A model generated the notes under the pieces. It ran no database searches. It was not told where the DNA came from and was given only the letters and a program-made list of their open reading frames with translations. A DNA stretch of 64,000 nucleotides from UBA7803 sp040219935 (GTDB lineage Bacteria > Pseudomonadota > Gammaproteobacteria > Pseudomonadales > Azotimanducaceae), in assembly GCA_040219935.1 (NCBI GenBank), contig JAVJUA010000011.1, forward strand, positions 1 through 64,000, written 5' to 3'. This document shows, piece by piece, positions 42,045-49,859 of the stretch. The position numbers and the translations under genes are program-made. How positions within the stretch are numbered: the first letter of the stretch is position 1; each line of letters begins with the position of its first letter.

Positions 42045-43040
42045 TCACGCCGCCTCGGCAGCCCGTCGCATCGCCCGCGCCTGGCGCTCCATGCCTGCGA
42101 GCAGCGCAAGCTGCTCCCGGGCGCGCCGCAGGTTGTCGCCCCGGGCGGCCACCTTGAAGTAGCGGTCGCCGTTCAGATGGTCTGTGAGAAACCGGGCAGC
42201 CAGCATCACCGTCACGTAACGCGGCGCCAGCACCAGCGCCTCCGCAGCCAATGCCGCTTCGACGCCGCGCCGAAAGCCCCGCACCAGGGCCGCGAACTGC
42301 TCGGGACTGAAGCCGTCGGCGGTGGCCGCTGCCGAGCGCGCCAGATCGCCCAGGTCCCAGGCCCAATGTCCCCGCATCACCGTGTCGAGGTCGATGACGG
42401 CCACCACCTCGTCGCCACGGTGCCGATACAACAGGTTGTCCACCTTGCAGTCGCCGTGCACCAGCCGATCGCGGTCGGCGAACAGGCCCGCCAGGTCGCG
42501 CCGCGCGTCGATCTCGGCCAGCGCCGCGGCGGCCGCACCGGTGGCGCCCTGGGCGGCCACCGCAGCGTCCAGCAGGGCCAGATAGTGGTCGAGCTGCATG
42601 AAGCCGGGGATGGGATCCGGCACCGGCGCCGCGAAACCGGACAGCGCCTGCTGCAGCGCGCCGAACGCCTGGCCGGCGGCCTCCGCCTGCCGGGTACCGG
42701 TGAGGGTGCCCAGGCTGCGGGTGCCGGCGATGAACTCCCACAGCCGCCAGACCTCGCCGTCGTGGACGTGGAACGGCGCGCCGTCCACGGTCTCGATCAG
42801 CATCGGCACCCGGACCTGGCCGCCGGCCCGCAGGTGGGCGGTCACCGCCGCCACCTTCTCCATCACCGCGACCGGGTCGGGGAACACGCGCCCGTTCAGG
42901 CGCTGCAACACCCAGCGGCCGTCCGGGCCGCTCACCAGCCAGGTATCGTTGATGTGCCCGGCGCCCAGGGGCGCAATGTCGGCCCCGGCGGCCGCCCGCC
43001 AGACATCGGCCGCTGCCCGAACCGTTGCCGGGTCAATCAC
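42045..43040 (-). CDS. Aminoglycoside phosphotransferase-fold kinase, probable N-acetylhexosamine kinase (NahK-like)
   Basis: 331 residues. GHINDTWLVSGPDGRWVLQRLNGRVFPDPVAVMEKVAAVTAHL matches the NahK opening (QRxNxxVFPDP). The kinase loop is DRLVHGDCKVDNLLY (HGDxxxxN) and the metal motif VIDLDTVMRGHWAWDLGDLAR. NahK-type enzymes phosphorylate N-acetylhexosamines at C1. The gene overlaps the GH20 hexosaminidase by 8 bp, which supports a route from cleaved HexNAc to sugar 1-phosphate. The APH fold is broad, so substrate specificity is inference. Confidence 0.8.
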   Translation of the reverse strand: MIDPATVRAAADVWRAAAGADIAPLGAGHINDTWLVSGPDGRWVLQRLNGRVFPDPVAVMEKVAAVTAHLRAGGQVRVPMLIETVDGAPFHVHDGEVWRLWEFIAGTRSLGTLTGTRQAEAAGQAFGALQQALSGFAAPVPDPIPGFMQLDHYLALLDAAVAAQGATGAAAAALAEIDARRDLAGLFADRDRLVHGDCKVDNLLYRHRGDEVVAVIDLDTVMRGHWAWDLGDLARSAAATADGFSPEQFAALVRGFRRGVEAALAAEALVLAPRYVTVMLAARFLTDHLNGDRYFKVAARGDNLRRAREQLALLAGMERQARAMRRAAEAA

Positions 43041-45072
43041 CCGCCGGCTCCGATCCGCTCACCCGCCGATCGAGCCAGGCCGCCAGGACGAACGCCGGCG
43101 CCACCAGGTACTCGCCCAGCGGCGTCTGCGCGGCCCGCAGCCGCGGCAGCGCCTCGTCCCGGTCGGCGCGGCCGTCCAACACGGCTGCCAGCAGCTCGCC
43201 CAGCTCGATCAGGCGCGCCGCAGCCGCGTCCAGCTCCGCCGGGCCGGCGCCCGACCGCGGCAGCGCCGACCAGGTGCGGGCCAGGTCCAGCAGGCGCGCC
43301 ACGGCATCGGCATCGCCGGCTCGCTCGGCCTCGAGCCAGGCGGTCAGCGGCGCCGTGAGCGGAGACTCCGGCGGCAGCGCGTCTACCACCCGGTTCAGCG
43401 GCGTGTCGGCATCGTAGGGCCGCGCCTTGGGCATCTCGCGACCGCGCAGCCGCGCCTGCAGCGCCTGCTCGCCCAGCAGCCGGCCGTACCACTTGACCGG
43501 CTCCAGGGCGTCCACCAGCGGCTGCCAGGCCGGCTGCACGCCGGCGGCCGCGGTCAAGCGGCGCACGTCGCCGGCGACGTCGATGCCGGCCCAGCCCGGC
43601 AAGGCGGCCAGCACGGCGGGCAACCGGGTTGCCGGCGCCGCGTCCGGGATGGCCGACGACCAGAACCGCTCCGCCAGCGCCGGCAGCCGGCTCCACAGCC
43701 GCACGTCCAGCACCCGCCGGTCCACCAGCTCCGACCACAGGCAGGCCTCGCCGCCCAGCAGCCGCCCCGGCGGGCGACGCTGCGGCAGCGGCGGCTGGTT
43801 CCGCCAGTGGCGGGTCCAGGCCATGCCTGCGGCGACGTGGGCGAGGCGCGGATCGGCGCCCAGGGCGTCCTCGCGGGCCAGCAGCTCTGCCTGCGGCGCG
43901 CCGGGGTCGAAGCCGGCATGCACGTCGGCCGGAAAATTCAGGTCCAGGTAGTAGGGCGCCGACAGCACGCAGTCGCAGCCGGCCGCCAGCGCCCGATCGC
44001 GGGCGGTGACGCCACGCCAGGCCTGCACGGTGAGCCCTTCGGCCATGTCCGGATGCAGCACCTCGTCCCAGGCCAGCGGCCGGCGGCCGAGCGCGGCAAT
44101 GGCGGCGGCCACCTGCGCAGTAAAGCGCGCCTGCAGCGCCGCGGCATCGGCCAGGCCGTGCTCGGCCATGTATCGGCGCACCGCCGGATCGGCCTGCCAC
44201 CAGAGGGCGCGCACCTCGTCGCCGCCGAGGTGCAGGTAGCGATCGGGAAACACACCGGCCAGCTCCTCGAACAGGGCCACCACCGTCGTCCGGGTCACCG
44301 GCCGGGTCGGGTCCAAACACTCGTCGTGCACGCCGAAGCGCCGGGTCGGCGCCGGATTGCCGCTGCCCCACTCGGGGTACGCCTGCAGCCAGCTCGCCGT
44401 GTGGCCGGGCACGTCCAGCTCCGGTACCACCCGGATGCCGCGGTCGGCCGCCGCTGCCACCAGCGCGTCGAGGTCCTGAGCGCTGTAGTGCTCGCGGCTG
44501 GCCAGCCGCGGAAAGCACCGGCTCGCGAACCTAAAGCCCTGATCGTCGGTCAGGTGCAGATGCAACACGTTGAGCTTGCACAGCGCCATGCCGTCCAGGG
44601 TGCGCAGCAGGTCACGCAGCGGCAGGAAGTGGCGGGCCACATCCAGCATCAGCCCTCGCCAGGGAAATCGCGGCGCGTCCGCTATGCGCAACGCCGGTAG
44701 CGGCCCGCCGCCGCAGAGCTGGGTCAGGGTGGCGAGCCCCCGCAGCACGCCCCACTCCGCTGCCGCCGTCAACCGCACCTGGCCGTCGCCGATGGTCAGC
44801 TCGTAGCCCTCGTCGTCGTCCAGGGCCGGCCAGCGCGCCGACGCGCTCCGGCAGGTCACCTGCAGCAGGCACACGGGCCCGTCCGGCGCCCGAGGGGCCC
44901 GCGCAGCGGCAAAGCGCTTCAGCGCCCGACGCAGGCGCGGGGTGTCGACCCCATCGAAGCTGGCCTCCAGAAGCGTGCGGGCCGGCAGGCCGGCCCCCGG
45001 CAATCGGGTCAGTTCGGCCGGCCAGGGCATGAGCGCGGGCAGCGGCGCATCATCGGTCCCGGAACCCGTCAC
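43033..45072 (-). CDS. Glycoside hydrolase family 20 beta-N-acetylhexosaminidase
   Basis: 679 residues with no clear signal peptide. An N-terminal GH20b-like domain (ALMPWPAELTRLPGAGLPARTLLEASFDGVDTPRLRRALKRFA) precedes the TIM-barrel (FPWRGLMLDVARHFLPLRDLLRTLDGMALCKLNVLHLHLTDDQGFRF). The catalytic pair is in DRYLHLGGDEVRALWW (Asp-Glu). It cleaves terminal GlcNAc/GalNAc from chitin fragments or glycans. The GTG at 45072 overlaps the rhombosortase stop (GTGA). The C-terminal 160 residues are helical and unplaced. The overlap on both sides ties it to the surrounding operon. Confidence 0.92.
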   Translation of the reverse strand: MTGSGTDDAPLPALMPWPAELTRLPGAGLPARTLLEASFDGVDTPRLRRALKRFAAARAPRAPDGPVCLLQVTCRSASARWPALDDDEGYELTIGDGQVRLTAAAEWGVLRGLATLTQLCGGGPLPALRIADAPRFPWRGLMLDVARHFLPLRDLLRTLDGMALCKLNVLHLHLTDDQGFRFASRCFPRLASREHYSAQDLDALVAAAADRGIRVVPELDVPGHTASWLQAYPEWGSGNPAPTRRFGVHDECLDPTRPVTRTTVVALFEELAGVFPDRYLHLGGDEVRALWWQADPAVRRYMAEHGLADAAALQARFTAQVAAAIAALGRRPLAWDEVLHPDMAEGLTVQAWRGVTARDRALAAGCDCVLSAPYYLDLNFPADVHAGFDPGAPQAELLAREDALGADPRLAHVAAGMAWTRHWRNQPPLPQRRPPGRLLGGEACLWSELVDRRVLDVRLWSRLPALAERFWSSAIPDAAPATRLPAVLAALPGWAGIDVAGDVRRLTAAAGVQPAWQPLVDALEPVKWYGRLLGEQALQARLRGREMPKARPYDADTPLNRVVDALPPESPLTAPLTAWLEAERAGDADAVARLLDLARTWSALPRSGAGPAELDAAAARLIELGELLAAVLDGRADRDEALPRLRAAQTPLGEYLVAPAFVLAAWLDRRVSGSEPAGD

Positions 45073-45674
45073 CGCAGCATCCCAATGCGGCGGGGCGTGG
45101 TCGGGCGCTGCAGCCGGAGCGCGATCCAGCCGCCGGCCAGGGCGCCCAGCATGCCGTAGAGATGGGCCGGGGCGTGTGCCGGCACAGACAGGGGCAGGCC
45201 CAGCGTCTGCCCGCCGCCGACGGCGATCCCAATCAGCACCCAGGCGACCAGCACCGCGGCCAGCAGCCAGCGCCCGGCCAGCAGCGGCTTGCCGGGGCCC
45301 AGCAGGCCCCAGAGCAGCCAGCCGTAGAGCACGGCAGACAGGCCCCGGTACTCGTCCAGCGGCGCCGGCTCCAGCAGCAGCCCAAGACCGGTGACCAGGG
45401 CCGCACCGAGACCGGCCGCCAGCCACGGCCAGCCGCGGCGGCCGCGAAACAGCCAGGCCAGCAACCCCAGGCCCAGCAGGTTGGCGCCCAGGTGAACGAC
45501 ATCGAAGTGGGTGAGGTGGGCGGAGAGCAGCAGCCACCAGGCACCCTCCAGGACCGCTGCCCGGCGCCACGCCAGGGCGTCCGCTACCCCCGGCAGGATG
45601 TGCATCACGGCAGCGGCAACGGCCACCCCGGCCAGGCCGACCGCCACCGGATGTCGGCGCAGATCAGCCGCCAC
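45069..45674 (-). CDS. rrtA: Rhombosortase
   Basis: 201 residues, about six membrane helices. Intramembrane rhomboid serine protease of the rhombosortase type that cuts GlyGly-CTERM proteins near their C-terminal helix. WWLLLSAHLTHFDVVHLGANLLGLGLLAWLF is the family's L1/TM2 pattern, YRGLSAVLYGWLL carries the catalytic Ser (canonical GLSGxLHG, so Gly to Ala and His to Tyr here), and APAHLYGMLGALAGG carries the catalytic His. It overlaps the rhombotarget lipoprotein gene by 11 bp and the GH20 gene by 4 bp. Confidence 0.88.
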   Translation of the reverse strand: MAADLRRHPVAVGLAGVAVAAAVMHILPGVADALAWRRAAVLEGAWWLLLSAHLTHFDVVHLGANLLGLGLLAWLFRGRRGWPWLAAGLGAALVTGLGLLLEPAPLDEYRGLSAVLYGWLLWGLLGPGKPLLAGRWLLAAVLVAWVLIGIAVGGGQTLGLPLSVPAHAPAHLYGMLGALAGGWIALRLQRPTTPRRIGMLR

Positions 45675-46482
45675 GCCGCCTCGACCACCACGCTGCGACG
45701 CCGAGCACGCCGAGCAGCAACCAGCCCGCGGTGCCGCCGCCGCGCCGGTCGGCGACGAGCACCGACCGGTCTTCCTTGATGCGGGCGCGGAACCGCTCCA
45801 GCTCCACCGCCAGGTTGTCGGTCATGGCGGCCATAGCCTCGTCGAAGCCGCGCGTGCGCGCCTCCCGGCCCTGCTCGCCGCTGCGCACCAGGGTCGACGT
45901 GGTGGTGAGCTCGCTGGTGCCCGGCGCCCGCAGCAGCAGCTTGCGGGTCTTGAGGTCGAACACGGCGGTGTCGACAAAGGTGTGGACGTCGTTGCTCGTG
46001 CCCTTGATCACGTACGCGCCCACGATCGTCCAGTACAGCAGCGAGCTGGTGCGGTCCTCGGCGATGGATACCTGGTCATAGGACACCAGGGCCATGACGT
46101 CCAGCCCGTAGAGGCGGGCGATCTGATCGAGAGCGTCGAAGCCGCGGCGGCCGGTGAGGTAAGTCTCAGGAACGATGACGATGTCGGCCACGTAATCCTG
46201 GCCGAGGAATCGCTGCCGCGCCTGCTCGAGCAGAGCCACCTTGGTGGCCTCCGGCAGGCTGGAGGGCCGGTTGGACGGCACGAAGGCCAGGCCGACGCGC
46301 AGCGGCACGTTCAGCACCGGCACCCGGTCGTCGGCGGCCGGTGGGGTCTCGCCATCGGGGTACAGGAAGTCCACCAGGCTGCTGGACTCGCCCTGACGCG
46401 GCGCGTCGCCGCTCAGGGTCTGCCAGAAGGCCGTGCAGCCGGATAAGGCGAGCAGCAGGGCCGAGATCAGGGAGAGGCGCAT
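45664..46482 (-). CDS. Rhombotarget lipoprotein with GlyGly-CTERM-like tail
   Basis: 272 residues. Lipoprotein signal MRLSLISALLLALSGC. The body has VPVLNVPLRVGLAFVPSNR, RQRFLGQDYVADIVIVPETYLT and TSSLLYWTIVGAYVIKGTSNDVHTFVDTAVFDLKTRKLLLRAPG. The C-terminus DRRGGGTAGWLLLGVLGVAAWWSRRRGG is a textbook sorting tail: Gly-rich motif, membrane helix, then basic cluster. The rhombosortase gene starts inside its 3' end, so it is the likely substrate. Both ends are membrane-processed: lipidated N-terminus and cleaved C-terminus. An AAAGGAG site precedes the ATG at 46482. Confidence 0.88.
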   Translation of the reverse strand: MRLSLISALLLALSGCTAFWQTLSGDAPRQGESSSLVDFLYPDGETPPAADDRVPVLNVPLRVGLAFVPSNRPSSLPEATKVALLEQARQRFLGQDYVADIVIVPETYLTGRRGFDALDQIARLYGLDVMALVSYDQVSIAEDRTSSLLYWTIVGAYVIKGTSNDVHTFVDTAVFDLKTRKLLLRAPGTSELTTTSTLVRSGEQGREARTRGFDEAMAAMTDNLAVELERFRARIKEDRSVLVADRRGGGTAGWLLLGVLGVAAWWSRRRGG

Positions 46483-46611
46483 GGATTTCGCTCCTTTGGG
46501 TTGATTCAGTCTGCCCCTACCCCGGCACTTCAACAACTGCCGGCGGCGCCTCGCTTGAGCGCCTCTCTGGCACATGCCACCATGCCCGATCCCTTTCAGC
46601 CGGACCCCGCC

Positions 46612-47211
46612 ATGGACATCAAGCAGCGCATGCAGGCGGTGCTCGCCGCCGAAGCCGCCGCCATCGCCCGCGTCGAGGTGGACGAGCACTTCGAAGCCGC
46701 CGTGCGCACGCTGGCCGACTGCCGCGGCAAGGTGCTGACCACCGGCATCGGCAAAGCCGGCCACATCGCCCGCAAGTTCGCTGCCACCCTCTGCTCCACG
46801 GCGACCCCGGCCGACTTCATCCATCCCGCCGAGGCGGCCCACGGCGATCTGGGCCTGGTGGGTGCCAACGACGTGCTGATCGCCTTCTCCACCAGCGGCA
46901 AGAGCCGCGAGGTGCTGGAGATCCTCGAGCTGGCGCGGCATCTGGGCGTGGCTACGGTGATCGGCGTCACCTCGCACCCCGATTCCGAGCTGCGCCGCCA
47001 CGCCGACCTGGTGCTCGACATGGGCATCATCGAGGAGCCCTGCCCGCTCGGGCTGACGCCGAGCGCCAGCATGGCCGTGATGCTCGCCATCAGCGACGCC
47101 ATCGCCCTGGCGCTGATGGAGGTCAAGGGCGTGACCCGGGAGGACTACGGCCTGCGCCACCACGGCGGCTACCTGGGCCGCGCCGCGCGGATGGACAACG
47201 TGCCGCATTAG
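46612..47211 (+). CDS. SIS-domain sugar isomerase (KdsD-like, no CBS domains)
   Basis: 199 residues from the ATG at 46612; an ATG at 46582 is possible. It resembles KdsD/GutQ arabinose-5-phosphate isomerase through GKVLTTGIGKAGHIARKFAATLCSTATPADFIHPAEAAHGDLGLVGANDVLIAFSTSGKSREV and ECPLGLTPSASMAVMLAISDAIALALMEVKGVTREDYGLRHHGGYLGR. It ends right where the CBS pair begins in E. coli KdsD, at RMDNVPH. The role could be Kdo biosynthesis or another sugar-phosphate isomerisation. The neighbouring GH20/kinase operon suggests sugar metabolism but faces the other way. Confidence 0.82.
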   Translation: MDIKQRMQAVLAAEAAAIARVEVDEHFEAAVRTLADCRGKVLTTGIGKAGHIARKFAATLCSTATPADFIHPAEAAHGDLGLVGANDVLIAFSTSGKSREVLEILELARHLGVATVIGVTSHPDSELRRHADLVLDMGIIEEPCPLGLTPSASMAVMLAISDAIALALMEVKGVTREDYGLRHHGGYLGRAARMDNVPH

Positions 47212-47236
47212 CGGCTGCGTGCCGCATTAGCGGCAC
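47200..47236. terminator. Duplicated stop-region repeat with a hairpin between convergent genes
   Basis: GTGCCGCATTAGCGGC occurs at 47200-47215 and again at 47220-47235. The first copy contains the SIS gene's TAG stop. The second forms a perfect 7-bp stem, GTGCCGC-ATTA-GCGGCAC (47219-47236). It sits between the SIS gene and the convergent LysR gene, so it may terminate both; there is no T-run. Confidence 0.45.
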
Positions 47237-47244
47237 ACGCGAGC

Positions 47245-48132
47245 TCAGCCCCGGTCGAACTGCCGCTGGCAGATGGCGATGAAGCGCCGGGCGCCCTCGG
47301 ACAGCGCGTGGTGACGCTTGTGATAGAGCCCCACCTCGCGCTCGAAGCGCGAGATCTCCATGCCCGGGATCGGATGGAACCCGGTCAGCCGGTCGAGCAG
47401 CACGTCGGAGAGATAGGTCACGCCCTTGCCGGCTTCCGCCAGGGCCAGGCGCAGCTCCAGGTTGCTCACCTCCCAGACGCTGGCGAACTGATTGCGCAGC
47501 CGCTGTTCCTGACCCGCGCGCTTGGTGGCATCGTCCAGATAGCTGGTGAGCAGGGTGGCGCCCGCCAGCTCGCTCTGCGGGTCGGCCTTGAGCTCGGCGA
47601 AGCGCGGATGCGCTTCGTGCACCACCAGCATGCGCGCCTCGGTGAAGAACGGCATCAGCACGAAGTGGCCGGGCATGCTGTGCTGGAACGGCCCGAATCC
47701 CAGCTCCCAGCGGTCGTCCTCGACCCCGTAGATCAGCTCGCGGCTCGGCGCCACGTCCAGCTTCAGCCGGGTCAGGGGGTTGCGCTCGCAGAACTCCAGC
47801 ATGAGCTGACGGCCGTAGACGCGGCTGACGACGCTGTTCATGCCGAGGTTCAGGGTCGACAGCGCGCCGGTGCGGATCCTCTGAATGTCCGCCAGCGCCC
47901 GTTCCTCCTCGTTGCTGAGCGTCTGCGCGAAGCTGAACAGCCGCTTGCCGGCTTCGGTGAGCCGCAGCCGGCCCTTGCGCACCAGCAGCCGGGTATCGAG
48001 CTTGTGCTCGAGGTTGGCCACCGCCTGGCTGACCGCCGACTGGGAGATGTGCAGCCGCTCGGCGGCACGGCTGAAGCCGCCCTCCTCAACCACGGCCAGG
48101 AACACCCGGATCTCGTTGCGCTCAATCTGCAT
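47245..48132 (-). CDS. LysR-family transcriptional regulator
   Basis: 295 residues. The winged helix-turn-helix at the N-terminus is IRVFLAVVEEGGFSRAAERLHISQSAVSQAVANLEHKLDTRLLVRKGRLRLTEAGKRL, then a periplasmic-binding-protein-like effector domain. ATG at 48132, no Shine-Dalgarno site, with a TACTCT hexamer exactly 6 bases upstream. It is divergent from a citrate synthase gene across a 158-bp gap containing a T-N11-A dyad, the classic LysR arrangement. It probably regulates that gene; the effector is unknown. Confidence 0.93.
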   Translation of the reverse strand: MQIERNEIRVFLAVVEEGGFSRAAERLHISQSAVSQAVANLEHKLDTRLLVRKGRLRLTEAGKRLFSFAQTLSNEEERALADIQRIRTGALSTLNLGMNSVVSRVYGRQLMLEFCERNPLTRLKLDVAPSRELIYGVEDDRWELGFGPFQHSMPGHFVLMPFFTEARMLVVHEAHPRFAELKADPQSELAGATLLTSYLDDATKRAGQEQRLRNQFASVWEVSNLELRLALAEAGKGVTYLSDVLLDRLTGFHPIPGMEISRFEREVGLYHKRHHALSEGARRFIAICQRQFDRG

Positions 48133-48138
48133 GCACCG

Positions 48139-48144
48139 AGAGTA
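48139..48144 (-). promoter_or_regulatory. TACTCT -10 element 6 nt before the LysR gene
   Basis: On the minus strand TACTCT, CGGTGC, then ATG. Same leaderless geometry as nadE, comF, greB and the acyltransferase gene. Confidence 0.4.
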
Positions 48145-48185
48145 GCAGCGGGTCCGGGGCCACTCCACTTATGGTTCGATCACCT

Positions 48186-48203
48186 GTGCTTATCCATCAG
48201 CAC
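48186..48203. promoter_or_regulatory. LysR-type operator candidate (T-N11-A dyad)
   Basis: GTGCTTATCCATCAGCAC: 5-bp arms GTGCT/AGCAC around 8 bases, with T at 48187 and A at 48199 in T-N11-A spacing. It lies midway between the divergent LysR and citrate synthase genes. Confidence 0.5.
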
Positions 48204-48290
48204 CACTTCTCAGTGCAGAAGACCACGGCGCTGGCGGCGCGTCGGCGGCGCCCTTAGGCTTGCTGCAGCTTCAGAGAGGAGATGGCTGGC

Positions 48291-49373
48291 ATGAAGATTC
48301 ACAAAGGTCTGGACGGCGTGGTGGCGGACACCACCGCGGTCAGCCTGGTCGAGGGCGAGCATGGGCGGCTTTCCTATCGCGGCATCGACATCGCCGATCT
48401 GGTCGACCTGCCTTTCGGCGAGGTGGCCTCGCTGGTGGCGCTCGGTGAGGCCGACACCGACTTCGGCCGCCGTCTGGTGGATCACTCGATTCTGTCCGCG
48501 CGCGAAGAGGCGCTGCTGCTGTCGCTGCCGGCGGAACTGCATCCGATGCACGTGCTGCAGGCATTGACGCCCCTGCTCGACCACAGCGACGCCTTCGCCG
48601 ACTGCGGCGACGCCGCCCAGGGCTTCGCAGTGGCCGCCAAGCTGCCGGCCGTGATCGCCACCCACTTCAGGCGCCGGTCGGTACGCGCGGTGCGTGCTGG
48701 AGACCCCATCGCCCAGTTCCTGGCCCAGATCGAGGCGCCGGAGCTGCCCGATGCCCACCGCGCCTTCGAAGCCGCGCAGATCCTCCAGCTCGAGCACGGC
48801 TTCAACGCCGGCACCTTCACCGCCCGCGTCATTGCCAGCACCCTGGCGCCGGTCGAGAACGCGATCTCCGGCGCGTTCGGGGCGCTGCACGGGGTGCTGC
48901 ACGGCGGCGCCGATCAGGCGGCGCTGGAGACCGCGGACCGGGTCGGCGACCCGGCACGAGCGGCCGCCTTCGTAGACGCCTGTCTGGCCAGCGGCGAGAA
49001 GGTGATGGGCATGGGGCACCGGGAGTACCGGGTCATCGATCCCCGGGCCGTGCTGTTGAAGGGTCTGGCCGGGCGGCTGGCCGCGGGAACCGAGCACGAG
49101 GTGACGTTCCGCACCCTGGAGGCCATCGAGGCCCGCTTCACCGAGCGCATGGCCGAACGCGGCAAGGCGCTCTACGCCAACGTCGAGTTCTACAAGGGCC
49201 TGGTGTTCCGGGTGCTGGGGCTGCCGCCACGGTTCTTCACCGCGTTGTTCGGCATGTCACGCGTGTTCGGCTACCTGGCGCACTTCGCCGAGAGCCGGGT
49301 GGACAACCGCCTCGTCCGTCCCCAGGCCCACTACGTCGGGCCGCCCGTGGCGCCGCGGCGGGCTCGCGCCTGA
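48291..49373 (+). CDS. Citrate/2-methylcitrate synthase family protein
   Basis: 360 residues from ATG 48291, chosen because GAGAGGAG is 10 bases upstream (an ATG at 48282 is too close to it). Condenses acetyl-CoA (or propionyl-CoA) with oxaloacetate. LEHGFNAGTFTARVIAST holds the first catalytic His, MGMGHREYRVIDPRA the second. The third catalytic position reads YANVEFYKGLVF, with Glu where most citrate synthases have Asp (NVDFY). The short length points to the hexameric/2-methylcitrate-like group. Divergent from a LysR gene, which probably controls it. Confidence 0.88.
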   Translation: MKIHKGLDGVVADTTAVSLVEGEHGRLSYRGIDIADLVDLPFGEVASLVALGEADTDFGRRLVDHSILSAREEALLLSLPAELHPMHVLQALTPLLDHSDAFADCGDAAQGFAVAAKLPAVIATHFRRRSVRAVRAGDPIAQFLAQIEAPELPDAHRAFEAAQILQLEHGFNAGTFTARVIASTLAPVENAISGAFGALHGVLHGGADQAALETADRVGDPARAAAFVDACLASGEKVMGMGHREYRVIDPRAVLLKGLAGRLAAGTEHEVTFRTLEAIEARFTERMAERGKALYANVEFYKGLVFRVLGLPPRFFTALFGMSRVFGYLAHFAESRVDNRLVRPQAHYVGPPVAPRRARA

Positions 49374-49385
49374 TCCGGGCCCGGG

Positions 49386-49805
49386 CTACTCCGGCGTCAA
49401 CGCCAGGCGCAGACGCTCGCCATCGGCGACGAAGCCGACCCCGGTGAGCAGGCGCCGGGCCGCGGCGGAAGGGCCACCCGGGCAGCCCGCCGTGACGACC
49501 TCGCGGCCGCCCCGCGACTCGGCCAGGCCCAGCGCATGGCCGAGCAGCCAGCGCCCGAGACCGCGACGCCGGTAGCCTTCCGCCACCGCCAGGGCCACCA
49601 GCTCGAAGCGGACGTCATCCATGGGACGAAGGCCATAGGCACCCACCAGACGGCCATCGAACTTGGCGATGCGGGTCTGGTCGTGAGTGAGTCGATCCTG
49701 CAGCGCTGCCTCGTCCAGGCCGGCGATCGCCAGCAGCGGCCAGGGCGCCTCGTCCGGATAGGGCCGGAAGATCTGCACCGACCGGGCACGAAACTCAGCC
49801 GCCAT
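49386..49805 (-). CDS. GNAT family N-acetyltransferase
   Basis: 139 residues from ATG 49805 (a GTG at 49820 is the alternative). The acetyl-CoA loop is VALAVAEGYRRRGLGRWLLGHALGLAE (R-R-x-G-x-G form), and the C-terminus RLLTGVGFVADGERLRL carries the usual end strand. Acetylates an unknown amine substrate. Lies 54 bp downstream of the trans-sulfuration gene on the same strand. Confidence 0.85.
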   Translation of the reverse strand: MAAEFRARSVQIFRPYPDEAPWPLLAIAGLDEAALQDRLTHDQTRIAKFDGRLVGAYGLRPMDDVRFELVALAVAEGYRRRGLGRWLLGHALGLAESRGGREVVTAGCPGGPSAAARRLLTGVGFVADGERLRLALTPE

Positions 49806-49859
49806 CGCCACACCTGCCACCAGCGGCAGCCGCTGGGTGACGACCGAGGTCGTCGTGAA

